Part shown: positions 12,121 to 36,386 of the stretch, one piece after another
Layout of the letters: each line of letters starts with the position of its first letter
How positions within the stretch are numbered: the stretch's first letter is position 1
Source of the DNA: Tretioscincus oriximinensis
Taxonomy: Eukaryota > Chordata > Lepidosauria > Squamata > Gymnophthalmidae
NCBI GenBank assembly: GCA_022410635.1
Contig: JAJVDF010000277.1
Coordinates: forward strand, 1,089,037-1,153,036
Direction: 5' to 3'
DNA length: 64,000 bases
Notes under the pieces: model-generated
What the model saw: the letters and a program-made list of their open reading frames with translations, nothing else
Told to the model about the DNA's origin: nothing
Databases searched by the model: none
Position numbers and translations under genes: made by a program

Positions 12121-14400
12121 TTAAATGGAGCCAAAGCAATGCTGGTAAGGAGGGAAAAAACAAAGTAAATTGTGATTTGTTTCGCCGTTTTCCAAATCGC
12201 TTCTTTCCTCCCAGCCAGAAAGCATGTTTATATAAGGACAAGCCTCCTCTGTTGTAGATAATTGGAAAAAAATATTTAAAATTATAAATTTATATACTTC
12301 TCCAATTAATTCTTTATTTGTAATTAGTTTTTTATTCAACACTTTCCCCCATTCATTTAATTCTGTAATCAATAGTAATTTATTCTGTGGAGTTCCAGCA
12401 TAATTAATAATGTGCAGTTAACCAATTGTTTACACTGATTATAGATAAAATTTGTTGAACTGAGATGATGGAAAGATCTTAAAAAAGTGTTGCAGAACAA
12501 ATTCATTCTCATTTTACAGCTTTTGATAGATGTTTGATGGAATTATTATATTATTTTTGTTAATATCCAATATATTATCAAATCGTGATTCTCGTATCAA
12601 CATTTTAGAATGCGATCTTTTCCAAATTTCTGTATTGGATTTGATAGGGCCATAAAGTTCACCAATCTTTTGTTTAGTCCAATTAATTTGTAGTATTGAA
12701 ATTTCCTTAATATGATGAATTTCTCATTCCAATTGTGTCCATTTTGAAGTATTTCTATATTCTAATTCTAATAATCTAACTATCCTCACAGCGTCATGAT
12801 AAATTTGAAAATGTTGCATTCCCCATGAACCAATTTCCTTGATCATATATAAAAATGCTGTTTGATTTGATCTTTCCACATGTCCTGGAGCCAATTTCAA
12901 GATATTTTCCCGATCTGGTGAGGATTTTTTAGGAATACATTCTGGTGAGACTTGAAATAAAAACAGGACCTTTGGCAATAAAATCATTTTTAATGCTCTA
13001 ATTTTTGAGATCGTATTTAATTTCTTCGTTTTTCACTTTCTCACAGAGTTTTTTTTATTGAATTCCATACATTGGAATAATTAATATTTTTTTAAAAAAA
13101 TTTGGATAATGTTATTCTTAAATATTTAAACCATTTCAACCCATAGTCCTCCATCCCTCGACCCCCTCCCAAAAAAGAAGAAGTATGAAGACTAACAAAT
13201 TCATAGGGAAATTGTGAGACTGTTGTCTAGAGCTTCCTATCCAAGGTCAAAAGTGAAGCATCTTTACTTTAATGTAGAAACATTGCATTTCTTTCACCAA
13301 CGACCCTAATTATAATGAACAATATTGTGAAATTCACTTTGACTCTCACTGTCTTTTCTTGGATTTTGACCGAAGTGCTCTACCAATGTTTCCTGTTTGA
13401 CTCCCAGCTATCTGTGCATAAGATAGAGTTGTATTTGAAGTAGAGTTAGTTGCTTGGTTGGTTTCCTTCGGAGTTTTGTCCTCAGAAATTTTGAAATCTA
13501 TCATAAGTCTTTTTGCTTGTAAGACTGTCTGGGCTGAGTACAAAGCTCAATTGTCAATTGGAAATTCCCAGGACAGGTGTTTGCCTTCAGCAAAGATGGC
13601 GGTTGCATAGGGCATTGAAACAAGTTTTTATTGGAGCATTTCTGGAGTCAAATTTGAATGACAGTTTGTCAATATTTTAAATCTTTCTTCTTGTGAAGCA
13701 ATTTATAAATTCATGTCATTGTAAAAGACATAATTGCGTTGCATGTTTGGTACACATTGAGGTTTCTCCAAGGAACAAGCCAGTGGATTCTTGCTATCTC
13801 TGTTTCTTCCATAGATAAATTCAAATCTTTTAGCCATTTCAAAGTCTTTGTAAATAATTCTGAAGCTTAGATGTCTGAAGGCATTCCCAAAATTTTAATA
13901 TTCCACCGTTTCTCCTGCTTGTAAGGTCAATGTCTCTCATTTTTAGATCTGAATTTTTATTGGATATTTGGTTAACTACCATAGTAAGATCACTAATACT
14001 TTTATCATGTCTATCATAATTAGTATTCAATTGATTCATTGCCTTTTGTAGTTTTGTGATTTCAGTTGAAGCTTTTTCTCCATTTTCTTTATTGGGTTTT
14101 AAACTTTGTAAAATCATGTTTATTATCCAAGGAATTTGATTCAAAGTCAGATCCCGAGTCAGAGTTAGCGATGCTGCTCATCGCCATGACGCTGAAACAG
14201 CTGATTACTTTCAACGTTTTACAAAGTTTAAAAAAGTATTCTGTAGCTTTAGATGAATTTTTTTTCTTACTAGGACTTCGCCATGGGCTTCTGGCATTCA
14301 AATGAATAATTTTTAACCAATGTCAATTCATGGGGGCTTCAGAAAAAATATTTTTGCTGCAACGTGACCCAGATTGGTGCTCAGACATGTTTATCCTCTG
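12121..14400 (-). mobile_element. Decayed L1-type LINE with ORF1 and ORF2 remnants
   Basis: On the minus strand, 14390-13340 resembles L1 ORF1: a start-like MSEHQSGSR near 14388, a coiled-coil-like segment with KLQKAMNQLN, DIDLTSRRNG, and a basic end. Downstream, 13010-12121 resembles the ORF2 C-terminus (LLPKVLFLFQ, GSWGMQHFQIYHDAVRI, ACPYINMLSGWEE). Most of ORF2, including the reverse transcriptase, is missing between them, so this is internally deleted or two fragments. Frames contain stops and shifts. Confidence 0.7.
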
Positions 14401-15546
14401 GCTTGCACATGCACAGTCCCTCTCAAATGGGACAAAATCTTAAATAGATAAATTTAAATTTAAATAATTGCCATGCTTCCAACGCCAACGGATGCTTAGG
14501 ATCATGAGAGAGAGAAAATGTTTTTGTAGTAGCTATTCATACAATTTACATTTTGAACTTCAGAGGTATATAATATAATTTTCAGGGCATTTACAATTAA
14601 TTTCATTTGTCATTGTTTTGCATGTTAAGATGGTTTACACACCATTTTCAGTGTTAGATGGTAGTAATGGTGGCCTTACAGTAAATGCTGGGAACAAATG
14701 AGTAAAACGAATTAATGAATGAATGTACATAGTAGAGCTGATAATAGGTTGCTTCTGGCATCCACCTCATCTTGGCTCATAGGAGGGCTTGTCTTCTTCT
14801 TGATATGGTCACTTTACGGTTGATGCTGTCAGGGCAAATGATTCAGACAATTGATGCAAGAACAGGTGTTCAGAAATAATCTGAGAGAAGTTGTTTGAGT
14901 AAACCTTCAAGATTTCTGACTTTTGCTAGCTTCTTCCTTCTCCAACAATCTACTATTATATCATCAGGAAGCATAAATTAATCTGAACAATGGATTTGGT
15001 GCTAGTCATTCAATGGTGAAAGCTAAAGGCGGAGTTGTTAACGAGAACTTCCTGATAAACCAAAGTCTTGGTAGTCCAGGGCATGACGCTTTAAATAAAA
15101 GGTAAGAGGGGACTCATACACAATGCTTAGGATTTCAAGCAGACAAGGGTAAGATGTTTCTCTGCATCTATGATTTTCCTACTGAAGATTAGCTGTAGGA
15201 CCATATTATTAAAGCTATCTTATTATCTAGTATAAGGAAGAATTTCTGTTTTTCAGGAATTCCTTGTAGGTTCTTTCCCAGAGGCAACAGGAGTTGACTT
15301 TTATAAAAACACAGTCTTGACAGTCAACAGTAACAGTCATGCCTTCACTGTAGCTTTGATTTTTGAATCTGAATAGAACTAGATAGGCCTTATATTTCAT
15401 GGAATGCTGCCTCCAACCATGGGTAATCTTCCAACTTAACTTCTGAGGTAGGAATGGCTACCTTTCCTTTCTTCATCTGACCGATCAAGATGATTTCTCT
15501 GTTGCTCAACCATTTATGTGTTTCTTGCATATTTGTTATTATGATA
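14401..15546. other. Unassigned intergenic sequence
   Basis: AT-rich; no gene or repeat family recognised. Confidence 0.4.
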
Positions 15547-15549
15547 ACA

Positions 15550-15579
<30 letters not shown>
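15547..15579. repeat. (ACAT)n microsatellite
   Basis: About eight tandem ACAT units. Confidence 0.95.
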
Positions 15580-15580
<1 letters not shown>

Positions 15581-16078
15581 GAAATTTGTGTCCTAGGTTT
15601 TTTCTTGTCCAAGAACATTCTTTTCTAGGATGGAAATGAAACCTTAACTCTGGTCATAATTTACAGTGTAAGGAGGCAACCATGATGTTTTCACCCCAAA
15701 ATATCCATTCTGTTCTGTTATGTTTTGACTGTATTTTGTGGATTGGGAACACTGGAGTGATACTTGACCGTAAGAGAATATAGTATAGTATGAGAATCTC
15801 ATGTCTCAATCAAGATGTCATTCCTGGAACTAGGAACCAGAAGTGAAAAAAATTGTAGTCTCACATCTTGAATGAGGCCAGAAATGTCATGCAAGCGTAT
15901 GAGAAAAAGTGCTGCTCCCAGGGTTTGGGTAGTGGGCCTCAAAAATGAGAACTGTTTTAGCCTTTCTACAGAATTGTTTAAATTGTCATTTACTTGGAAT
16001 TTTGTCCTTCTCTCTCTTTCTAAATTTTCTTGCTTTTTTTTCTTTTGTTCTTTCCTCCCATCTCCTGTCCCTCCCTCC

Positions 16079-16181
16079 CGCTTCTTCTGCTTCTTCTCCT
16101 GCTTCTTCTCCTGCTTCTTCTCCTGCTTCTTCTTCTTCTTCTTCTTCTTCTTCTTCTGCTTCTTCTTCTTCTTCTTCTGCT
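16079..16181. repeat. (CTT)n trinucleotide repeat abutting an assembly gap
   Basis: Imperfect CTT/TGC tract that runs directly into the N block. Long low-complexity open frames here are artefacts of the triplet repeat. Confidence 0.95.
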
Positions 16182-16530
16182 NNNNNNNNNNNNNNNNNNN
16201 NNNNNNNNNNNNNNNNNNNNNNNNNNNNNNNNNNNNNNNNNNNNNNNNNNNNNNNNNNNNNNNNNNNNNNNNNNNNNNNNNNNNNNNNNNNNNNNNNNNN
16301 NNNNNNNNNNNNNNNNNNNNNNNNNNNNNNNNNNNNNNNNNNNNNNNNNNNNNNNNNNNNNNNNNNNNNNNNNNNNNNNNNNNNNNNNNNNNNNNNNNNN
16401 NNNNNNNNNNNNNNNNNNNNNNNNNNNNNNNNNNNNNNNNNNNNNNNNNNNNNNNNNNNNNNNNNNNNNNNNNNNNNNNNNNNNNNNNNNNNNNNNNNNN
16501 NNNNNNNNNNNNNNNNNNNNNNNNNNNNNN
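16182..16530. other. Assembly gap (349 N)
   Basis: Unsequenced bases. Repeat length and any sequence inside are unknown. Confidence 1.
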
Positions 16531-17007
16531 CTCTGTTCCTCCTCACCACCCCTCCTCCTCTTCCTCGTGTCCCCTGGTCCTACCTGTTCCACAGCAGGGC
16601 CCTCTGCAGCAACCGTGCACGTTGAATGGAGTTCATCAAAGTGCAGCCTCAGTGATTTAATGACTGCAGGACTGCAGTGCAGGATAAGAGTGAATTTCTG
16701 TTAGACTGTAGCTGTGAAGTAACACAGAAATATCCTCTGAAGGAATATAAAGTTTCCTCAGTAGTAGGGAAAAAGCAAGTCTTCGGAGAAGTCAGGGATA
16801 CTTGCTCTTAACAAGCGTGATTCTTTGAGAGCAATTCAGCAATTTTGTGAGATTCAGCAACATAATGATGGAGAGGACATCTCATTCATATATACATATA
16901 AATGTAACGACAATTTTGTACCTTAATTGCTAAGGTAAAAGAGATAAGGGTGGGAAAATAGATTGAAAATTACAATTTTAGCACTTCAGAAATCAGAAAG
17001 TTTAAAA

Positions 17008-17504
17008 TTATTGCTGATATAATATACTCTTCTCAGTATGTATCGGACTCTGACCTAACTTTTTCAGGCCAGTTTCTCTGAAGATTTTTTCAACTCTAAA
17101 GTTCTCCTTTGTAGGTGACACTAAATTGGTCCTGTATGGATTAGATTTTTTATGTACATTTTCTACTCTGTTATACCATTGTATGTACGTGAAAGACAGA
17201 TTTACTTGCATCCATATCTTAGCTACATAGATTGTGTCAAGGCAAGGAAACTTTCTTTCAACCCTAGGCCTCACCATTTTTAAAACTGGGAGCTCAGACC
17301 CAAATAGAGAAAGTTCTGTGTCACATTGGAAAAAGGCTCCGGAATGGATTTTTGCTGGCATAACACTTGCATAAAGGAAGATTGTAAGTAATTCAAGCCA
17401 CTGTTTACACAATGAAGACTCTGGCTGCTCTCAAAGCAGTTAAATCTGCTCTGATGAAGGATGTTATGGAGTCTCTGTAGCATCTTCAGAGCACCTGATG
17501 CCAT
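17008..17504 (-). other. Unrecognised pair of overlapping minus-strand open frames
   Basis: Two overlapping frames (17504-17280 and 17412-17008) could be one reading frame broken by a shift. The composition is not simple-repeat-like, but I recognise no domain, no splice borders and no start context. It might be an old retrocopy or transposon remnant. Confidence 0.25.
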
Positions 17505-17537
17505 GGGCTGGATGTGGTCTTGAAATGCTTTCAGTAA

Positions 17538-17897
17538 AGAAGAACTGGGTTTTTGTACCCTTGTTTTCTCACTTGAAGGGACTCAAAGTGGCTTATAAGA
17601 AGAAGAAGAAGAACTTGGTTCTTATACCCCGCTTTTCAAAGGGACTCAAAGCGGCTTACAAGGATATATTTTGCCTGAAGGCTCACATTCTATCTTCCCC
17701 ACCATGCTATGGTGGTTCCCATGTATCTACTTGCAGTCAGTTGCAATTTCTTGCAATTCATGCTTTCAAATAGCTGGGTTGGCTAGAGCTACAGGATAGT
17801 GGAAGGTGCTCAGCCCTCCCCATGTCCCACACAGGGCTTCGAAACCTGATCTCCCAGCTGAGAGACGGATTCCTTAGCGACTGAGCTATCCGTGCCT
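17538..17897 (-). mobile_element. tRNA-derived SINE, antisense, with an extra partial 3' copy
   Basis: 17597-17897 is a full SINE of the 3.2-kb family in reverse: (GAA)n tail complement, body, and tRNA-like head with TAGCTCAGTCGCTAAGG on the minus strand. A partial copy of the same 3' end (17538-17596) sits directly beside it. Confidence 0.8.
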
Positions 17898-17904
17898 AAG
17901 CTAT

Positions 17905-18085
17905 TTTTCATCCAAAGGCTCACATTCTATATTCCTCAACACACCACTTGCAATTTTTTGCTTTTCAATAGCTGGGCTGGTTATACTGGCTGAGGCCAGT
18001 ATAGGGCACTCCCTCCCCTCCATGGCCAACACAGAGCTTCAAACACCGAAGCTCTTAACCTCTGCACCACCTCTGGTACTGTATT
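17905..18085 (-). mobile_element. Divergent tRNA-derived SINE, antisense, next to kallikrein exon 1
   Basis: Minus-strand text shows a tRNA-like head (GAGGTGGTGCAGAGGTTAAG) and a shortened SINE body. It ends about 36 bp before the splice acceptor of the first coding exon. Confidence 0.65.
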
Positions 18086-18174
18086 TCTTGCAACAATGTA
18101 AGATCATCCCTTTTCTTTCAGGAAAGCTGATCTCTATGAAGAATTCATGCCATCATACTGATGCTTCAGCCAAC

Positions 18175-30554
<12,380 letters not shown>

Positions 30555-30954
30555 TCACAACTCTGTCACAATTCTGGAAAACTCTTAAGAAAATGGGATA
30601 TGCTGTTTATGCTGTGTGGTACTTGTGACAATTTCCTGCTGTTTTAGAAGAATGTGAAATATAGGCCTGTTTCCACTTGAAGAAACTGGTAGCATTTTCA
30701 TGGGTGCTTAAAGGAACTCCTCAATAATTACTTGAAATGCCATCTCTATTTCTGTTTTCAAAAGTAGCAGTGTTAAAGAAAGCTGCAAGAGGACAGAAAA
30801 TCATGAAGTCTCAAAATGTCTCTGTTGGCAATCGTGCCAGTAATGGAGTGACTCAGTCTCCACGAGGCACCTACTTTGCTACAATTCAATATACGGTGGC
30901 AGACAATGGGTACCTGGGCACTTTTTTTGCTAAGGTGAAGATGTGCTCATAACT

Positions 30955-31060
30955 GAACCTAAGAAGCTAAGAAGAGCCATACTGGATCAGGCCACAGCCC
31001 ATCAAGTCCAGCATTCTGTGTCACACAGAGGCCCACCAGATGCCCCTGGGCAGAACACTC
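30955..31060 (-). mobile_element. CR1-type LINE 3' fragment, antisense, in the probable 3'UTR
   Basis: Contains AAGAAGAGCCATACTGGATC and CAGGCCACAGCCCATC, the reverse of the family end at 6.8 and 21.4 kb. Confidence 0.8.
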
Positions 31061-31236
31061 AGTTATCCCTGAGTGTTTGTGTCACTTCCTATTTTCTCAT
31101 GGCAAAACTTCCCATCAGTTATCATCAGAAAACAGTGACTTCCTGTGGCATTTTCCATTTAAAGATTATGAAGACTTTATTATCCTGTAGATTTTTTTCA
31201 GGAAACAAAATTCATGAATGATCAGAAATGTTATTA

Positions 31237-31242
31237 ATTAAA
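31237..31242 (+). terminator. Candidate polyadenylation signal ATTAAA for the kallikrein-like gene
   Basis: ATTAAA lies about 680 nt after the stop codon. I saw no AATAAA between the stop and 31669. A canonical AATAAA occurs at 31670-31675, about 1.1 kb after the stop, and is the alternative. If either is used, the 3'UTR contains an antisense CR1-type LINE fragment (30955-31060). Confidence 0.35.
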
Positions 31243-31675
31243 ATAGTATTTAATTAGGTGAATCTTCTGCTTGCCTCTGAAGTCATCATCTGTTCCTTAA
31301 GAATTTTCTACAAAGAGCCAAATAAGAGGCAGTTGTCATTTACTCAATTAGCAATTGCACAAAGAACACTTTAGAAGGAAATTGCAGGTGTGCAAAAGAA
31401 TTTGAATATATTAGCAAAAAGATTGGTTGGGAGCAGCTTGAAACCATTTGTTATACAGTGTGACTCTAAAGCCCTGTTTGCATAGACTCAGTAATTTTTA
31501 TCGATCTGTTAGAAGATATCTACAATACATGAAATATGCTGTTGCAGACCATTAAAACACAATACTGGGGCCTGTGAAAATAGGGCCCTAAGACCTTTTC
31601 AGCACTAGGTCTTATTCTGAATTATCTACAGGAGCCTGCCTCTTGTTCTGTTATTTCTCACTTTCATGAAATAAA

Positions 31676-31859
31676 ACAAATAACTGTGAGTCCAGACGCT
31701 TCTTTCTTCTCCTTGGATTTGTAGCAAAATGGAAGGAAATCTTGTGCATTTCACTATAAATCCCAGGAGGCTTTGGGGTGGAAGCTCTCCAAAATCCACT
31801 GCTTCACTGTTGTCATTCATTAGCTGTTGTAACATCTCCCCACCCCCCCTTGAAAATAT
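31676..31859. other. Unassigned sequence downstream of the gene
   Basis: No gene or repeat is recognised. Confidence 0.4.
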
Positions 31860-32440
31860 ATATCATCCTATGATGACTTAATAACTCAAATCTTACTATA
31901 TCTAGTACATAGTATATTCAGTTTTTCCATTTTGATTCACCTTTCCAGCATAGTGTTACTACACACTGAACTAACAGTATTAATGTTCTAATAGGTCCTT
32001 GTCTTCTTGAATTAAATTTAAAATTTCAAAATACAGGAATACACTTCTTGTTGCCCATACAATATGGTGGCCCCAATCAACTTCCCAAAGTTCCCATTTT
32101 ATTTAATATATTTTTAACATAAATTATTGACCAGTTTGGAATTTGCCTCCATTTTTGTAATAAAGTTTCTTCCACATTTATTTCAACAGAGTTTAATCTT
32201 TCATATATTAAACCAGCAACTCCTTTACCCTTTGTTAATTTTATTTGGATAATATTTTCCCATTCCGAAAGTGTTTGCTCTAATAATGCTTTAATCTCAT
32301 CTTTCTATATAAACATTACTAATGCCCTCACTTGGAGCCAATTATTTCTGCCTATCCAGCCATTAAATTCTTCCACTGATCTAGAGTCTCTATTTGTGTC
32401 ATATAAATCTTCCAATGGGATATCCTGCTGTAAGTGGATC
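31860..32440 (-). mobile_element. Decayed L1-type LINE ORF2 C-terminal fragment
   Basis: Minus-strand frames give SVEEFNGWIGRNNWLQVRAL and LLEQTLSEWENIIQIKLTK, with stops, consistent with the C-terminal end of an L1 ORF2. Confidence 0.55.
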
Positions 32441-34490
32441 TTTTGCAGCCCTTCCGTTCCCTGTTAATGGTGATCATGCCCTTTCAGGCACAATGGCAAA
32501 AAAGGCTAGGCGCCCTGTTTTCCATTCCAGTTTTCTGTTGTGAAATCCAAACCGTGACCAACAGGGGTGGCCGATGCATGGCAGTGCCTCTGGGATCATT
32601 ACAACCCAGAAGACTCCCATCCACAGCCACTTCTGCAGCCCAAAACAGGGAGATCAGACAGCTAATGCTGTCCAATCAGAAAAAGGGTAGACATTGAGAG
32701 AATTAATGGCTTGACAGTGCCACTCCTCTTGTTAGGGTCCAGAACTGTTTGGCCATTTTGGAAACACCTGACCCCTTTGGAATCTCCAAGATGAAGGCCA
32801 GGGGTCTCTCAGCAAAACAACCACCCTGACTCCATTTTCTTTAGGCCTTCCTGTCACGTACGTGTTAGGTACCCCTCACCCCAAACCTCCAGAAAGGAAA
32901 TAAGGGATTAACCAGGCTGGCCCAGACTTTGCTGATAACAAAGAGGAGACGGCCAGGGTATTACAATCCAATTAGGTAGCAGACAGTAGTCAGCTAACCA
33001 CATGAATCACCATCTGAGCTACAGAAAGTGTAAAGTTTTCTTGTCAGAAATATAATTCTGACTCCAGAGATTCAGATTTATAGAGTCACAGGACACATAA
33101 TTTGGGGAATGAAATATGGGGAACATGTGCCTTCTGTGTCCCCAAATGCCAAAAGGTCAGATAGGAATTCTCTCTAAAGGGTCCTTTGCCCTGCAGCTAA
33201 CCCCACCCCCTTCTTTTGCCTTTCTATGGAGCCTGGAGGGGTGGGCAGAGCAGCTTTACCAAAGGAGTATTTTCCAAGATACATTTTTCCATCTCTCCTC
33301 AAGGTCTGGCTTTGTCCTGGTTCCTTCCAATGGCGGCGGATGCCTGAGGCTGTGTCCTATGGGAGCCCCTGCCATGAACTCTGGAAGAGGCCCCCATGGG
33401 GAAGCTTTCGCCTCCTCCGTTGCCTCATTCTGACAGACGTGGTTGCAATGAATTGCATTTCTTAGCATTTATGTCGGTTCTTTGTGGGAAATCCTTTCAC
33501 ACTCCATGTTGTGATCAGAACGTTGCATGGCCACTCTGTTTTCCATTTGGATTGAACAAAAAAGGAGTCAAGGCATAGCAAGGTGACCCTGTTTTAACGC
33601 CTGTTTTATCCCCTAGTGAGAATGGGACCATTGGCATTCTCACTTTGGGGGGGGGGCAATTGGGTGAAAAGCGAAGTGAGTAGGAATTTATTTCATTTTT
33701 CTCTCCTGCAGCATGGTAGGGGGGATGGTCGGAGTGACTTTTTATTCCCTCGTCATTTGCCCCCTGTTTAAACTAACAGCATGGTTTAAATACCACACTG
33801 CCAGTTTAAAGAACCTCATGGACTATGTACTCCAACCAGCTAGCTGCTCTTGGGACTGTCCTGCCACGCCTCCCCCCCCTTGCTGCCCTCATCCCCCAGG
33901 ACCTGTTGGAGAAACAGGGGACCCTCTGGAGGTGCAGCAGGATCCCTTTACACCTCTGCTTTTGTCTACGTTTACACTTGCAGAAAGCCTGAGAGTCTGG
34001 GCGTGGGGTCTTCTGGCTCCTGGTGAGCCCAGAGGGACCCCCAAGCATCGTCTACCCAATGATCGTCTCCCATTGCTGCTTCAGGTCTGTTTGTAGCCAG
34101 TGGCTCTTCCCATTGTATTCAGGACTGTTTGTATGTCAATACATGTCTAAATACTGCCATCTTGTGGCGTGTGTATATGGGGTACATCCTTCGTTGAAGG
34201 TTCATATGATCCCAGCACCTACAGGTGCTATTACGAGTCCCCGTTTCATATACTCTATATAACAGATAAATGTAATGGTGAAGTACATATTTCACAATTA
34301 CTATTGATATAGAAGTTATTTTCTCTATGTGATTCATTATAAATTATATGTGTGACTTATCAGATTTGAGCTAACATTATGAAGTTGGCCACTGTTATTA
34401 CACATCTACTTCCTTTTCCTCCTCACTTGAGTAGGCAAAGCTGCTATTTTGTTTCCCATTTCAGTTATAGTAACTGTCACTTATAAAAGC
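32441..34490. other. Intergenic sequence with scattered repeat fragments
   Basis: No gene is recognised. Around 33500-33625, GCATGGCCACTCTGTTTTCC and CCCCTAGTGAGAATGGG resemble the transposon family at 24.5 and 27.9 kb in reverse. A G run occurs near 33645. Minus-strand and plus-strand open frames lack family resemblance. Confidence 0.4.
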
Positions 34491-34496
34491 ATTCAG

Positions 34497-35608
34497 GCTG
34501 CGTGAATAAAGCTATATTCTGGAATATAGCAATCGCGTGTCTGTGCACACCACTGAAGCTATATTGAGGAACATAGCAATCGCGTGCACACTAGCGCCCC
34601 CTGTCTGCTTTCCGGGGCTGCTGCTGCCATTGGTGGAGTATCGTCGCCGTTGCTTTGCGTCCTCCTTGAAGCCAAACTATCTCCAGGCAGCAGCAGCCCC
34701 CCCCTCAGACAGGCGGAGGTCTGGCTGGGCTGAGAGGAAATTCTGCTGAAGCAAGAGGTAGATGGGGCTGCGTACTGCTGGCCCCATCTACAAGGAGCCT
34801 AGCTCTGGGTCACATCTTGGGAGAGAGCTTGGCTATCCACATGCCAGCAGTCTTTACTGGCATGTGGATGGCCAAGCTCAGTCCCAAGTTGTGACCCAGA
34901 ACTAGGCTCTGTGTGGATGGGGCCAGCAGTACGCAGCCCCTTTTGTCTCTGCCTGTTGCTTCGGCAGAATTTCCTAATGCAGCAGTCAAAAAAGGACTGC
35001 TCTACGCTGACAGGCTGCATCCAAAGGGAGCCAATCTGTTCCTCGGAATGTTTGTTTGAGGCTGTGGGCACACAGCAAATTTCTGCCTCAATCGGAACGA
35101 GATGAGGGAGGTTCGGGCACACATGTTAAGTGTTTCTCAGCAGTCGTCCCGTAATAAACGCCATTTATCCCGGAATAAACTATTGTTGGGATATTCAGGC
35201 ACTGTTCTGGAGAACCTCCGTCCTCCAACCCATTGGGCCTGCCATAGTCTATACTAGCTTGCGGTGAGGATTCCATAACGTAAGAGAGAAGAAGACCAAA
35301 CGGCTGGATTCCAATGTACCTGCAACCAGTCGGACGCTTAGATACCAAGCAGATACTGGAAGATATGGAGGAACAGATTGGCTCCCTGTGGCTGCAGCCT
35401 GTGGGCACTGTGCAGTTCTTTTTTGACAGCTACTGCTGCATTCTCCCTTGTTTAACTTCTCGTGCCTTTTGTGCACACGCATACATGGCGGGGTTGGCCA
35501 CGAGAGGACGGAGGTTCTCCAGAACAGTGCCTGAATATCCCAACAATAGTTTATTCTGGGATAAACGGCGTTTATTACGGGACGACTGCTGTGTGCACAC
35601 AGCCTCAA
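34497..35608. mobile_element. Composite of AGGCTG-family DNA transposon copies
   Basis: A left-end-like AGGCTGCGTGAATAAAGC starts at 34497. A better-bounded copy spans 35053-35608 with ends TTTGAGGCTGTG and CACAGCCTCAAA; its arms (35120-35230 and 35500-35606) share GAACCTCCGTCCTC-type and AATAAACTATTGTTGGGATA blocks in inverted order. Further inverted blocks link 34975-35060 with 35365-35450. Confidence 0.7.
34736..34975. repeat. Large imperfect palindrome (arms about 118 bp)
   Basis: The arm from 34736 (AGGAAATTCTGCTGAAGCAA) pairs with the arm ending at 34975 across a centre near 34853, with a few mismatches and small indels. It lies within a cluster of AGGCTG-family transposon sequence. 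Confidence 0.88.
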
Positions 35609-35760
35609 ACAAACATTTTTTCCAGTTTCTCACATCCGTCATGTCTTCTCTCATACAATATAGTTTGTCTTGGTATAGTTCTGCTTATCTATAGTGATAG
35701 GATTGAACTTTCCTTCCAATAGCATAGTGCAGGTTATATAAAGTTATGTTATGGGGGGAA

Positions 35761-35776
35761 CCGGAAGTGACGTCAC
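35761..35776 (+). promoter_or_regulatory. Exact composite ETS/CRE motif
   Basis: CCGGAAGTGACGTCAC joins an ETS core (CCGGAAGT) to a full CRE (TGACGTCA). It is bounded by an L2 fragment on the right. Binding is predicted only; no adjacent gene start is visible. Confidence 0.5.
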
Positions 35777-35789
35777 AGTGGGCACTTTC

Positions 35790-36036
35790 TTGGTGGCTGG
35801 CCTCAGTCTGTGGAATAGTCTCCCCCTCGAGGTGCGTCTATCGTCATCGTTGTATTCTTTAAGGAGATCTTTGAAGACGCACCTCTTTCACCTGGCCTTT
35901 GGTTAAAGAAATGTGGCATTTCTTCTGACTTCTAGATACGGTTTCATACTGTTTTTAATGTCAATTTTGTATTGTTGCTTTTATTGTTGACCTGAGACCT
36001 TTGGGTATAGGGCAGGGTATAAATATAAATAAATAA
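35790..36036 (+). mobile_element. L2 LINE 3' fragment
   Basis: Matches the L2 end at 51640-51857: GGAATAGTCTCCCCCTCGAG, GAAGACGCACCTCTTTCACC, GACCTTTGGGTATAGGGC and an (AAAT)n tail. Confidence 0.85.
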
Positions 36037-36386
36037 AAGATAAGCACTTGTCTTAATGAAAAAACATATAGAAAAGCAGGCCTCTGTGTAGAGGGCAGGG
36101 CAGGAGGGCAACCATTGTAATACTGAAGCCTTGAACACAAGTGACATTTAAATTATGTAACTCATTTAAGAGAATCAGAAGCAATCACCAGCTTCTATAA
36201 ATGCCAGTTTTCCATTTGTAGCAGCAATTCATGGGTGTGGCTACCATTGGGTAAGCAGAGGCAGTGCCTTGGGGCCCCTAGGGTCAAGGGCCCCCACAGT
36301 CCCAGCTGTTAAAAATGTAACATTTAAAATTTCTGCCTAGCCTTTCTGAACAGTAGGTACTAATTCATATGGGAATTATAGCTTTA

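Noticed and set aside
15547..15579. CRISPR-like or other array from regularly spaced repeats
   Set aside because: Simple (ACAT)n microsatellite; vertebrate genome context.
16030..16704. Long open frames crossing the N gap, rich in Leu, Ser, Ala or Glu
   Set aside because: They are translations of a CTT repeat and unsequenced bases, not genes.
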